From assembly GCA_029558635.1 (NCBI GenBank), contig JAKQEE010000273.1:1-32217 (forward strand): a DNA stretch of 32,217 nucleotides, given 5' to 3'. The notes below the pieces were generated by a model that made no database searches, was not told where the DNA came from, and worked only from the letters and a program-made list of their open reading frames with translations. Numbering within the stretch: the stretch's first letter is position 1; each line of letters opens with the position of its first letter. The position numbers and the translations under genes are program-made. Shown piece by piece: positions 17,132 through 25,754 of this stretch. The DNA is from Pseudomonadota bacterium (lineage in GTDB: Bacteria > Pseudomonadota > Alphaproteobacteria > Micavibrionales > Micavibrionaceae).

Positions 17132-18016
17132 TTACAGGCTTTTGACCAGTACCAAAGCGGCTGCAGTTCCCACCAGCCCTAAACCTGCCCAGATCTTGCT
17201 GTGATCTTCGCGTCCGGTCAGGCGGTAGTAAAGGATGATCCAGAGGGCGTCGGTAAAAAGAATGACCGAGAGGAGGGCGGGGTGTTCGCAATAAATCAGG
17301 GCCTGAAATTTCAGGGCCAGTTTCATCGTTTCGACAACGCCGATGATCGCCCCTCCCTTCAGGGAAGACGGAGCAAGAAAGATGGTTTTGGGAAGCGGTT
17401 TCTTAATCAGAATAAATATGCTCCAGAAGGCCAGCATCACCAGCGCCTGAAAGAACATGAATACAAACGGGGCTTCGGAGGAGGCCGTGTGTCCCAAAGA
17501 GAGTTTGTCGATCAGCGGGCCGATGGCCGCAGCTAGAACCACAAACCACAGGAGCTGGATTCCTTGCCAAGTGATGGGGCAGGATTTCATAGATATCGCA
17601 AAGAAAACAGACAAAAAGACAATCGCTGTTAGACCTGCGGCTTGCCATGGTTGTTCGAGATATTTGAACAGTAAGTCAGGATCAAAAAAGAACCAGACGA
17701 CAAAGGCTATGATTACGGAAGCGGGAAGAATTCGTGAAACAACTCCTGCGCCAACGACGGGAACCGTCCTGAAGTAAATCACATCGTTGACACACCATAT
17801 GGCCCCCGATATGGCGGTGAGAATATAGAAGGCAGGATTGGTCGGGAGGTCACTCAGCAATACGACTGGAAGAGAAAGTGCAACGATGACAATTTTGATC
17901 CATATTGCCAGTGCAAGGCCGTTGGCCTTGATTTTTTCCTGAGTGAGAGGGATGGCGGTGTTGAGCAGCGAGGCTCCAAATCCCAACATAATCCAGAGGA
18001 GGGTTGTGGCTTCCAT
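17132..18016 (-). CDS. DMT-superfamily (EamA-like) membrane transporter
   Basis: 294 residues with about ten hydrophobic segments in two similar halves of roughly five, the size and layout of drug/metabolite transporters. The N-terminal half ends near the KSCPITWQG region and the second half ends in a typical LGLVGTAAALVLV helix. There is no residue pattern that fixes the substrate. It lies 33 bases downstream of the small membrane-anchored protein on the same strand, so the two may be co-transcribed. An uncharacterised EamA relative is the safest reading. Confidence 0.7.
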   Translation of the reverse strand: MEATTLLWIMLGFGASLLNTAIPLTQEKIKANGLALAIWIKIVIVALSLPVVLLSDLPTNPAFYILTAISGAIWCVNDVIYFRTVPVVGAGVVSRILPASVIIAFVVWFFFDPDLLFKYLEQPWQAAGLTAIVFLSVFFAISMKSCPITWQGIQLLWFVVLAAAIGPLIDKLSLGHTASSEAPFVFMFFQALVMLAFWSIFILIKKPLPKTIFLAPSSLKGGAIIGVVETMKLALKFQALIYCEHPALLSVILFTDALWIILYYRLTGREDHSKIWAGLGLVGTAAALVLVKSL

Positions 18017-18049
18017 TGTTATTTACAGACTTTATTTATAGACCAGGGT

Positions 18050-18520
18050 TCAGGGTTTTAGGGGCAGACCCGAAATTTTCGACATGTAGGCGACGAAGTC
18101 TTTATCCTCACCTTCCATCAGGCGGGGGAGGGCGTCACGGAAATTTTTGTGGACCAGCCATTGTTTGATGTAGTCAACCCACGAGTTCCACATGCGCATA
18201 TATTCGGGGTCTTCTTCGCCGTGCAGAAGGATGAAACTCCGTTCAAACAGCGAGACCACCATTTCATAGAGGATGTATTGGCGGCGGGCATCCTCGAAAT
18301 TTTCCAGTGTCTTGTCGTGGATGTCGAGTTCGGGATATTCGAAGAGTTTGTCCTGAATTTCGGTGTAATGATCCATCAGCTTGTCATAAATTTCTTGCTG
18401 CTCAATGCGGCGCTCCTTCTTTTCCTGAAGCGAAAATATGACAATAGCCAACGGAATCCCGACAATTGTCGCGACGTAGCTGAAAAATTCCATCCATTCG
18501 AGCAGGGAGTAATTCATCAT
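18050..18520 (-). CDS. Membrane-anchored helical protein of unknown function
   Basis: 156 residues. One N-terminal membrane segment (about 11-30, FFSYVATIVGIPLAIVIFSL) is followed by a positively charged stop (EKKERR), so the rest is probably cytoplasmic. The remainder is helical and rich in aromatic and acidic residues (YDKLMDHYTEIQDKLFEYPELD, here split by charge), ending LPLKP. Similar anchor-plus-helical-domain proteins are common in bacteria and remain unassigned. It is divergent from the Bax-inhibitor family gene with a 147-base gap. No function can be read from context. Confidence 0.65.
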   Translation of the reverse strand: MMNYSLLEWMEFFSYVATIVGIPLAIVIFSLQEKKERRIEQQEIYDKLMDHYTEIQDKLFEYPELDIHDKTLENFEDARRQYILYEMVVSLFERSFILLHGEEDPEYMRMWNSWVDYIKQWLVHKNFRDALPRLMEGEDKDFVAYMSKISGLPLKP

Positions 18521-18667
18521 GACGGTTTATCATGCCATATCGTGTTGATTCTCAACAGGATAAAAAAATCGCCTTTCTGGTCCGGTTTTTCTTGGACTGG
18601 GCAGAAATATGATCTATATATAGTTCTCGTTAGTTTATATAGATATTTCTGTTGGAGGTTTACGCAG

Positions 18668-19375
18668 ATGTCTGATGATCGTTTTATGTCCCAGTCTTCG
18701 TCTTCTCGGTCCGTATCGGTCGATGCCGGATTGAAGGCTCATATGCAGCGTATTTACAACCGGATGACGCTAGGTGTTCTGGTGACCGCTGTTGTGTCTT
18801 ATCTGGTCGCGGCCTCTCCGGCTTTGATGCAGCTTTTCCTTGGCGGGCCGCAGGCTTATGTCGTGATGCTGGCTCCGTTGGCGATTATCTTCTTCGGGTT
18901 CAACCCTGCCAAAATGTCGGCCAATGCGATGCGGGTGTCGTTTCTTGCCATTTCGGTCATTTACGGGATCAGCTTTGCTGCTATTTTCCATGTGTTTACC
19001 GGCGAGAGCATTGCCAAGGCGTTCTTTGTTGCTGCTGGTATGTTCGCGGGGATCAGCATTTTCGGCTATACGACCAAGAAAAACCTTGATGGTCTCGGCA
19101 GTTTTGCCGTCATGGGAATGTGGGGACTGATTATTCTCGGTCTGGTCAATATCTTTGTTGAATCAAGCTTGATGGGTAATGTGATTTCTGCCGCTGGTAT
19201 CATTGTTTTTGCCGGTCTGACCGCTTGGGAAACCCAGAACATGAAGGAAATGTATTCTTCCCGCATGGATTCAGAAATTGCCAGCCGGATGTCATGGATG
19301 GGCGCTCTCAATCTCTATATCAGCTTTATTGCGATGTTCCAGCATATCCTCCATTTTATGGGGAACCGCGAGTAA
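18668..19375 (+). CDS. Bax inhibitor-1 / YccA family membrane protein
   Basis: 235 residues from the ATG at 18668, which has GGAGG ten bases upstream; longer readings upstream are not needed. Seven membrane segments follow a soluble N-terminus, as in YbhL, YccA and Bacillus YetJ. Relatives act as pH-sensitive calcium leak channels or interact with the FtsH protease. The family motif usually written LTAYDTQ reads LTAWETQNMKEMY here, so the sensor aspartate is replaced by glutamate. The gene is followed by a strong terminator and looks monocistronic. Confidence 0.9.
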   Translation: MSDDRFMSQSSSSRSVSVDAGLKAHMQRIYNRMTLGVLVTAVVSYLVAASPALMQLFLGGPQAYVVMLAPLAIIFFGFNPAKMSANAMRVSFLAISVIYGISFAAIFHVFTGESIAKAFFVAAGMFAGISIFGYTTKKNLDGLGSFAVMGMWGLIILGLVNIFVESSLMGNVISAAGIIVFAGLTAWETQNMKEMYSSRMDSEIASRMSWMGALNLYISFIAMFQHILHFMGNRE

Positions 19376-19399
19376 TAAGGCTTGGAAGTTTAAATAAGG

Positions 19400-19427
19400 C
19401 CGCCGGACTTGTTCCGGCGGTTTTTTT
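19400..19427 (+). terminator. Rho-independent terminator after the BI-1 family gene
   Basis: CCGCCGGA (19400-19407) and TCCGGCGG (19413-19420) form an 8-bp GC stem with a five-base loop, followed by seven T residues (19421-19427). Confidence 0.93.
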
Positions 19428-19466
19428 GTGCAAAAACAATGGGGTTCACAGAATAAGGAGAAAATT

Positions 19467-19883
19467 ATGTTGCAAGAATTTAAGGATTTTATTGCCCGCG
19501 GCAATGTGATTGACATGGCGGTTGGTATTGTGATGGGCGCGGCGTTTACCGCGATTGTCAATTCGGCGGTGGGTGACATCCTGATGCCGGTGATCGGTTG
19601 GGCGATGGCTGGGGTCGATTTCTCGAATTACTTTATCCAGTTGGGCGGGGATCAATCCTATGCCACTTTGGCGGCCGCTAAAGAAGCTGGTGTTGCCGTG
19701 ATCAGCTATGGTGTTTTGATTAATGCCGTGATCAATTTCCTCGCTGTATCGTGGTTTGTGTTCTGGGTTGTCAAAGGCACCAACAAACTCAAGAAAAAAG
19801 AGGAAGCGGTCCCTGCGGAACCCGCCCCGACGCCCGAAGACATTGTGTTGTTGCGCGAGATTCGCGATTCCCTCAAAAAATAA
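19467..19883 (+). CDS. mscL: Large-conductance mechanosensitive channel
   Basis: 138 residues, normal for MscL, the pentameric safety valve that opens under membrane tension during osmotic downshock. The N-terminal helix and first membrane segment are canonical (MLQEFKDFIARGNVIDMAVG and the following GIVMGAAF). The second membrane segment is near 84-105, followed by the basic KGTNKLKKKEE cluster and a C-terminal helix. The ATG at 19467 is preceded by AAGGAG and fits the family start. It is followed by a hairpin terminator and then tRNA-Ala. Confidence 0.97.
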   Translation: MLQEFKDFIARGNVIDMAVGIVMGAAFTAIVNSAVGDILMPVIGWAMAGVDFSNYFIQLGGDQSYATLAAAKEAGVAVISYGVLINAVINFLAVSWFVFWVVKGTNKLKKKEEAVPAEPAPTPEDIVLLREIRDSLKK

Positions 19884-19911
19884 GGGAAGAAAGTCGAAAA
19901 TACCGCTTGAT

Positions 19912-19950
19912 CGGGAGCCTCGAGTTGATTATGAATGGCTCCTGATTTTT
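19912..19950 (+). terminator. Rho-independent terminator after mscL
   Basis: CGGGAGCC (19912-19919) pairs with GGCTCCTG (19937-19944, one G-T pair) and is followed by ATTTTT. A second tiny hairpin, CCCC-TT-GGGG with a T run, follows immediately at 19951-19965 and may strengthen it just before tRNA-Ala. Confidence 0.75.
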
Positions 19951-19971
19951 CCCCTTGGGGTTTTTCTTTGG

Positions 19972-20047
<76 letters not shown>

Positions 20048-20075
20048 TATCCTTTCCAAACGTAATTCAGTCTTC

Positions 20076-20810
20076 TTAAGCGCTTTGTTTTAGTATCAAC
20101 TCTTCGAGTCCTGCTTTCGGAGACGGTTTTTCCTTTGGCAATTTCTGTTCGGTTCCTGTTTTTGCCGCCGTTGTGGCTTCATGCAGTTCAATATCAATCG
20201 GATGTCTTTCGGCTTCCGCTTTCATTGAGTCGGCCGGGACGACGTGAACAGAAAAAGTGTTCTGATCGGACGAGAGAGCTTCACGAAGAGCGTCTTCGTG
20301 CTTACTTTCTATCACAAGGTTATGAAGTCCGTGTGCGTGAGCTGTGCTTTGGCCAAGATCTATGAGCTTGCTTATAAAAACGATACCTTCCTCCTCAACA
20401 ATTTCATGAAGTTTGTCATTCACCTCCTCGCGCTGTCTTTCTCTGGATTCCTCATTTTCTCTTTCATGTTCCTTGTAAGCGGCTATTTGCCCTTCTTCGA
20501 TGTTTTCGCTCGATTTTTTTCGGTCCTTGGCGCTTTCCCTCATCAATTCTTCCGATTCGGCTTTTTGCTGATAACCGCCCCGTTTCGAGGCTGGTGTGAG
20601 CTTTTTATCCGCGTACCCCGCCATCCCAATTTGAGGCTCCCAAACAACGGTCACAATCACATGCCATCCGCCATCTTCTTTAATGATTGAGTCTACAACG
20701 AAACTTGCATGAGAGGCCCCCTCAGTAGCGCCCACCCCATCTCGCAAGGCCAGACCGAGAGCGTCCCCGGGACTTTTTAATGAAAAGTTTGAAATCTTAC
20801 GTGACAACAT
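20076..20810 (-). CDS. Charged coiled-coil-like protein of unknown function
   Basis: 244 residues with a good AGGGGG ribosome site eight bases before the ATG, which supports it as a real gene. The first 80 residues look folded (GWHVIVTVVWEP strand region). Residues about 80-140 are a very highly charged Glu/Lys/Arg helix. A second possible small domain at about 140-195 includes GLHNLVIESKHEDALREAL. The C-terminus is Lys/Pro rich. There is no signal peptide or membrane segment. I do not recognise any family. It lies between tRNA-Ala and the divergent yqgE. Confidence 0.6.
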   Translation of the reverse strand: MLSRKISNFSLKSPGDALGLALRDGVGATEGASHASFVVDSIIKEDGGWHVIVTVVWEPQIGMAGYADKKLTPASKRGGYQQKAESEELMRESAKDRKKSSENIEEGQIAAYKEHERENEESRERQREEVNDKLHEIVEEEGIVFISKLIDLGQSTAHAHGLHNLVIESKHEDALREALSSDQNTFSVHVVPADSMKAEAERHPIDIELHEATTAAKTGTEQKLPKEKPSPKAGLEELILKQSA

Positions 20811-20882
20811 GATTACGCCCCCTTCACTACTTACATATAGTTGGGAAAGAGAGCTTCAAGGCTTATATGAATAATGCTGATT

Positions 20883-20910
20883 TTGATCAGGTTTTTCAGG
20901 ATGTTATAAT
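20883..20910 (+). promoter_or_regulatory. Probable sigma70 promoter of yqgE
   Basis: TTGATC (20883-20888) and a perfect TATAAT (20905-20910) are 16 bases apart. The expected start near 20917 lies downstream of an in-frame ATG at 20913, which rules that codon out and supports the ATG at 20970. Confidence 0.6.
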
Positions 20911-20969
20911 GGATGAAGTATTCTTTTGCGGAGGCTGTGCTATATTGGTGCGAAGAGAGGACTTTGTGT

Positions 20970-21548
20970 ATGGGTGAATTGTCGCGAATGGTTCCCTATC
21001 TGGAGGGGAAGTTGTTGTTGTCCATGCCGGGGATGGGGGATCCGCGGTTTTATCATGCGGTCATTTTTATGGTGTCGCACCATGCGCAGGGGGCCATGGG
21101 TTTGATAGTCAATTTCCCGACGGAGAATCTTACCTTTGCCGAGCTGATCAAAGAAGCAGGGTTGGGTGATGTCACAGTGAAGCGTGCCGGTGTACCGCTG
21201 CTCAATGGCGGGCCGGTCGAGATGCAGCACGGGTTTTTATTGCACACTCCCGATTTCGAGCATGAGCATACGATCAAGGTTTCCGAGCAGTTTTCGGTCA
21301 GCGCCAATCTTGATGCCTTGGCCGCTTTTGCGGGTGGGGAATGCCCCAAGGAAGGGTTGCTGATGCTTGGATATGCCGGATGGGGCGCGGGGCAGTTAGA
21401 GCAGGAATTACAAGAGAATGCGTGGCTGGTGGCGGAGGCTGACTACGAGATTTTGTTCAATACACCTTTTGCTGACCGGTGGGAGCGGGCTTATTCCTAT
21501 TTGGGAGTCGATCCGACCAAAATGTCTTCCGAAGCCGGAAGGGCTTAA
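20970..21548 (+). CDS. YqgE/AlgH family protein
   Basis: 192 residues, close to the 187 of Escherichia coli YqgE. Family marks are visible: LLSMPGMGDPRFYHAVIFM near the start, GAMGLIVNFP, the NGGPV turn and LGYAGWGAGQLEQEL. The family has a known fold but an unsettled role, with a link to transcriptional regulation suggested by the AlgH name. The start at 20970 is chosen because GAGAGG lies nine bases upstream and the promoter places the transcript start after an earlier ATG. Its stop codon overlaps that of the convergent M16 peptidase within TTAA. Confidence 0.93.
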   Translation: MGELSRMVPYLEGKLLLSMPGMGDPRFYHAVIFMVSHHAQGAMGLIVNFPTENLTFAELIKEAGLGDVTVKRAGVPLLNGGPVEMQHGFLLHTPDFEHEHTIKVSEQFSVSANLDALAAFAGGECPKEGLLMLGYAGWGAGQLEQELQENAWLVAEADYEILFNTPFADRWERAYSYLGVDPTKMSSEAGRA

Positions 21549-22816
21549 GTCGTGAGTTTTTCTTTGATTTTGTCTACAGGCATCAGTTTGCCGATGGGAC
21601 CGTAAGCAGAAACCAGCAATTCCGATTGCAGCATCTCAGCTGTGAGGCTTGTGACGTCCTGCGCCGTGACCGCATTTATCTTCTCGACAAATTCGGTGAT
21701 GTTGAAGGCCTCGCCATGCCCCAGAATATAGCGGCCTTGCTGGTCGGTTCTGGTCATCATTTTCTCACGTCCCATACGCACACTTGACGTGATTTGGGTT
21801 TTGGCGCGGGCCAGCTCCTGTCCGGTAATGGAGTCGCGCATACTGCGGATCTGGTCGAGGGCAAGCGGGACAAGCTGTTCCAGTTCGTTCGGTCCGGTAC
21901 CCGCGTACATCCCGAACATACCGCTATCCTGATAAGTGTCGTGGAAAGTGTGAATGTCGTAGACCAGGCCATACTTTTCACGAATTTCCTGCCACAGGCG
22001 GGAGGACGTTCCGCCGCCCAGGATGCTGGAGAGAATGCGCATCGTCGAATGTCGCGGGTCAAGGCGTGAAACGCCTTTGAACCCAAGGATAAGGTGGGCC
22101 TGCTCTGTATCTTTTTCATGAATGGTTGGGGTCGGGGCGTATTGCGCGGTTACTAGTCCCGGAATGGTGTCTGCGGAGTTTTGTGCGGGTAGATGGGTGA
22201 AGGCATGCTCGATTTTATTCACAAATTCGTCATGGTTGATGTCGCCTGCCGCCGAGATCACGATGCGGTTCGGGGCGTAATGGGTGCGGATGTAACGGTC
22301 CAGATTTTCTTTATGAATATGTTCGATGACTTGCGCGGAGCCAAGGCCGGACGCGCCCAGCGATTGATCCGGAAAAGCGTGTTTTTGCGCGTTCATGAAG
22401 ACCATGTCATCGGGACTATCGTCATACATCTTGATTTCCTGTGTGATGACGGCGCGTTCACGGTCGATCTCGTCTTCGGGGAAGATCGAATTCTGCAAGA
22501 TGTCCGATAGGATATCAATCGTCAGGTCGAGATGGTCGTTCAAAATCGTGATGTAATAGGCAGTGAGTTCTTTGCCGGTGTAGGCGTTGAAATGGCCGCC
22601 CGCATCTTCGACCAAATCCGAAATTTTTTTGGCGTTGAGGGTTGGTGTGCCTTTGAACATCATGTGTTCTAACATGTGGGCGATGCCGTTTTCGCGAGGG
22701 TCCTCGTGGCGTGTGCCGACACCAACCCAGACGCCGATGGCCAGAGTTTCTACGGAAGGGGCTGTGTCGGTTACAATGCGCAGGCCGTTTGGCAGGGAGG
22801 TCAGGTTTACAGTCAT
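21545..22816 (-). CDS. M16 family zinc metallopeptidase (processing-peptidase-like)
   Basis: 423 residues, the length of single-unit M16B peptidases related to mitochondrial processing peptidase beta and bacterial PqqL/YmxG types. The inverted zinc motif HMLEH (H47, E50, H51) and the distal ligand E127 (ITQEI) are present, so it should be active. The second-half substrate loop GGGTSSRLWQEIREKYGLVY is also intact, so a separate non-catalytic partner is not required. No signal peptide is seen, which suggests a cytoplasmic or membrane-associated role. AGGA lies eight bases before the ATG. It starts 36 bases after the autotransporter gene and could be co-transcribed with it. Confidence 0.93.
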   Translation of the reverse strand: MTVNLTSLPNGLRIVTDTAPSVETLAIGVWVGVGTRHEDPRENGIAHMLEHMMFKGTPTLNAKKISDLVEDAGGHFNAYTGKELTAYYITILNDHLDLTIDILSDILQNSIFPEDEIDRERAVITQEIKMYDDSPDDMVFMNAQKHAFPDQSLGASGLGSAQVIEHIHKENLDRYIRTHYAPNRIVISAAGDINHDEFVNKIEHAFTHLPAQNSADTIPGLVTAQYAPTPTIHEKDTEQAHLILGFKGVSRLDPRHSTMRILSSILGGGTSSRLWQEIREKYGLVYDIHTFHDTYQDSGMFGMYAGTGPNELEQLVPLALDQIRSMRDSITGQELARAKTQITSSVRMGREKMMTRTDQQGRYILGHGEAFNITEFVEKINAVTAQDVTSLTAEMLQSELLVSAYGPIGKLMPVDKIKEKLTT

Positions 22817-22852
22817 TTGATTTTCCTATCCAAAAAAGGGGGGGCGTGAAGG

Positions 22853-25585
22853 CTATGGTGCTGGGTCTGTGGTCAGATGGGGGTGTGTGTCGATTGTGCT
22901 GCCGACATCCAGTGTGGTTTCTCCCACGCTGAGGCCTGTTGATGTCCCCCACCAGTTGTTTTCGGCCTTAAGGTCGTTGCCATTGAGATCGACGCGAATT
23001 TCCTGCGCGCTGTTGCCGAAGATGCGGTTGTTACCTGTGCTGCTCAACGCGCCGCCCCCCATATCAACAGTTGCAGCCACGGTTGAATCATCATCGACAA
23101 AAACACCATAGTTACTGTTTCCGGTGACGGTGTTCTCTTCCATCATGCCACTCATGATGCTGTCGGTTGCGGCTCTGAGATATACGCCGTAACTGCTGTT
23201 GTCGTCGATCAGGTTGTTTCTGAGCGTCGAGTCCATCGTGGCAGAATTGTTACCGTATATGTAGATTCCAGTGCTGCTGCTGTCTGCAATCGTGTTATCT
23301 GAAATGACGGATGTGATAACGCTGCTGTTTACCCCATAAATATACATGCCGATGTTGCTGTTATCCGTGATGGTGTTACCTGTGATGGTCGGGTTCATCT
23401 GGCTGGCGGATTGGGCATAGAGGTACATGCCATAGCTGCTGTTGTCGTCGATCAGATTGTCCGTAATATTGGTAGTAAAAATACTATTGGTTTGGCTGTT
23501 AAGGTATAAACCGTAACTATTGTTGTCGGTGATTGTGTTCTCAATGAAGTCGGCGTTCATAATGCTGTCGTTGGAGCTGACACCGTAGGCCGCGTAGCTG
23601 GCATTCCGCATGAGTTCATTGTTTTGTACCATGGCGTTGAGTGTGCTGAAATTCTGGCTTTGCAGATAGATACCCTGAGAATTGTTGTCAGTGATAATAT
23701 TGTCTTCGATTGTCGCGGTCAGGTTGCTGTTGGTAATGCTGTTGAGATACAGGCCGCGGCTGACATTATTTTGCAAAGTGTTGTTACGAATGGTGGCGTC
23801 GAGTGTGGAGGTTCCTTCGCTTCGGGCATAAATGCCGTAACTTCCCGCGTTTCTGACGGTGTTGTTTTCAATCGTTGCGGTTAGGTTCGCCGCGTTCTGG
23901 GTGCGGACGTAAATGCCGGTGTTGTAGGAATTGGCAATCGCATCGTTTGATAGATCTAGAGTCCACGGTCCTGCGGTCGTATAGAGAGCGTAAATGCCGT
24001 AGTCTGTCGTTCCGTTTCCTATATTGTTCACGCTGACGTTGTTGATTTTTACATTATTGGCGTTGGAGATGTAGATGCCGTGTCCGGTTGTGCTTTCAAC
24101 CGTGATGCCGCCGATTTGAACGTCGTTGGCGGAGACGGTTACGCCATTCCCGCCGCTATTGCTGACGATCGGTGCGGTTGTTTTAGGCAGAATAACGGTT
24201 GATGAGGAAACGCCCAGGAGCTTTAGACCCAGACTGGCGAGAGTCAGGGATGTACCGGAGCCAATCAGTTTCTGACCGGTTTTATTGAGGGTAATGCCGT
24301 TGCTTTGTCCGGTACTGGTCCCATCACCTGCATGGACGTAGATCATTTCGTTGGCGTTTGATGCCGCTGCCGCCGCACTCAGTGTGTTATAAGGGTGTTC
24401 GGCGCTGCCGTCTCCACCGCCTGCGGCTTCGTTATCGACGTGATGAACAACCACTGGCGAGTTGGTATCAGAGTTGATAACTTGCTCGTTCTGGACGGGA
24501 GTCCGGCTTTCAGTCGATTCTTGTGTGACGATATCAATGTCGCGGATAACGTCTTCATCCAGACGGGCATAGATGCCTGCCGGTTTTGGTTGGTGTTTGG
24601 TTTCACCCAGTGGGAACCGCAGGCGGATTTCTGCAAAATTTGTTGCGCCACGAACGTTGTCGTTCTGGTGTTCGGCGCCAAGTTCCAGCCAATCGGTCAG
24701 GCGCCAGCGTGCTCTGGCCTTGACCCCCGTCAAAGATTCTGCATCGTCGCCGTAGAAATGGAATGCGCCGCCGTAAATGCTCGCGGTATCAAGGAGGGGA
24801 AGTTTTATCCCGGCTTCGACGTCAAAACCTGAGAGGGGAATTTCCTTGGTTTTGTTGATAGTTTGATCGGCAACCAGAGAGCTTCCCGTAAAGCGGAGCG
24901 TGGTGTTGGTTGTTTCGCTCATCGTTTTGGCCGAGCTGAGACTTTGGTAGTAATTGGCCCTGAAATCGTAATTTTCGGTCAGGAGTTCGGCGCCGAAGGT
25001 GGCTTGTGAAAAGACGTTGTCGTATTGGGATTTTCGGTGGTCAAAAAACCCGTAGGTTCCAAGAATGAGGCCTTTGCCAGTCGGGACATAGCGAATTCCT
25101 AAACCGATATTGCCTTCGAGTTCGTTCTGGCTGTCGCCAATCAGTCGTGTGTCGCTGTAGGTTAGAACCTTTCCGTTCCAACTTAGCGGGTAAAAGAGTT
25201 TGGCCCCGCCGATGGTGCGCTCGTTCCCCAGCTTGACGTATGTATCCAGCTTGGGGGTGACTTTGAAATGGAACGGATCAAATGTTACCGGAGCTGGGGA
25301 TGCGGGCTCGGGTGGCGGGCTTTGGTTTTGTTGACCTTGTTGTTTTTGAGAGACCTGTTTTTCCCGCTCTTCTTGCTGTTGAGCGGGAGATGTTCTTTGA
25401 GGTTCTTTCAGGGAGACTTTTGAGCGCAATTCCTCGTTTTCGGATTGAAGCTGTGCAATTAGCGCCATGGCTTCTTCCATGGTTTTTGGTGCAGCTGAGA
25501 GGTGCATTTCTTCGCCGCCCGCAGTGGCGGGAGAACTTATGGCCAAAATCATGGCGGACACAGAACACAGAAAGAACGAGCGCAT
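22853..25585 (-). CDS. Inverse autotransporter (type Ve, intimin-like) with beta-helix passenger
   Basis: 910 residues. Order: signal peptide (cut near ATA, about 22); a short coiled-coil stretch (about 35-60); a Gln/Pro-rich linker with PPP at 90-92; and an outer-membrane beta-barrel of the invasin/intimin kind at about 100-330, with YGFFDHRKSQYDNVFSQATF, GFDVEAGIKLPL and LELGAEHQND. Next comes a linker with a GGGDGSAEHPYNTL start typical of right-handed beta-helix proteins, then the passenger. The passenger contains eleven 27-residue repeats (543-839), rich in N and of pattern NNTIxDNSSYGIYL. Barrel first and passenger last is the type Ve order, so the helix should be displayed outside. The beta-helix is NosD-like, but an adhesin or glycan-binding role is a guess. 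There is no good ribosome site before the ATG. Confidence 0.87.
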   Translation of the reverse strand: MRSFFLCSVSAMILAISSPATAGGEEMHLSAAPKTMEEAMALIAQLQSENEELRSKVSLKEPQRTSPAQQQEEREKQVSQKQQGQQNQSPPPEPASPAPVTFDPFHFKVTPKLDTYVKLGNERTIGGAKLFYPLSWNGKVLTYSDTRLIGDSQNELEGNIGLGIRYVPTGKGLILGTYGFFDHRKSQYDNVFSQATFGAELLTENYDFRANYYQSLSSAKTMSETTNTTLRFTGSSLVADQTINKTKEIPLSGFDVEAGIKLPLLDTASIYGGAFHFYGDDAESLTGVKARARWRLTDWLELGAEHQNDNVRGATNFAEIRLRFPLGETKHQPKPAGIYARLDEDVIRDIDIVTQESTESRTPVQNEQVINSDTNSPVVVHHVDNEAAGGGDGSAEHPYNTLSAAAAASNANEMIYVHAGDGTSTGQSNGITLNKTGQKLIGSGTSLTLASLGLKLLGVSSSTVILPKTTAPIVSNSGGNGVTVSANDVQIGGITVESTTGHGIYISNANNVKINNVSVNNIGNGTTDYGIYALYTTAGPWTLDLSNDAIANSYNTGIYVRTQNAANLTATIENNTVRNAGSYGIYARSEGTSTLDATIRNNTLQNNVSRGLYLNSITNSNLTATIEDNIITDNNSQGIYLQSQNFSTLNAMVQNNELMRNASYAAYGVSSNDSIMNADFIENTITDNNSYGLYLNSQTNSIFTTNITDNLIDDNSSYGMYLYAQSASQMNPTITGNTITDNSNIGMYIYGVNSSVITSVISDNTIADSSSTGIYIYGNNSATMDSTLRNNLIDDNSSYGVYLRAATDSIMSGMMEENTVTGNSNYGVFVDDDSTVAATVDMGGGALSSTGNNRIFGNSAQEIRVDLNGNDLKAENNWWGTSTGLSVGETTLDVGSTIDTHPHLTTDPAP
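23069..23959 (-). repeat. Eleven tandem 81-bp repeats coding for beta-helix coils
   Basis: Exactly 11 units of 27 codons without any insertion or deletion, covering residues 543-839 of the autotransporter. Each unit has the pattern x-x-I-x-x-N-x-[IVL]-x-[DN]-N-x-S-x-G-[ILVM]-Y, followed by a variable segment. The Asn and Gly positions are strongly kept while the nucleotide sequence has drifted, so the array is old and held by protein structure. Confidence 0.9.
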
Positions 25586-25754
25586 TTGGGGAGTCTAGGG
25601 AATATTGGATTCTGGAGTAAGGTGGTGAGGGAAAAAACCCACAGAAAACTTTAAATTATGAGGAGTTAATGTAAGCGGATGACAGTTTTTCTTCTGTTGC
25701 ATTCGTTTTGAAAGAGTTTAGAGTTTCTCCTGTTTTATCGCTATGGAGGGACTC

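Noticed and set aside
18149..18667. Open frame extending the BI-1 family protein upstream by about 170 residues
   Set aside because: It runs antisense through the membrane-anchored protein gene and lacks family similarity; GGAGG before 18668 marks the real start.
20913..20969. Longer YqgE start at the ATG at 20913
   Set aside because: It lies before the transcript start predicted from a perfect TATAAT and has no ribosome site; the family start fits 20970.
23069..23959. The regular 81-bp array as a CRISPR or minisatellite
   Set aside because: The units are not identical, there are no spacers, and the period equals 27 codons of a beta-helix coil in an intact gene.
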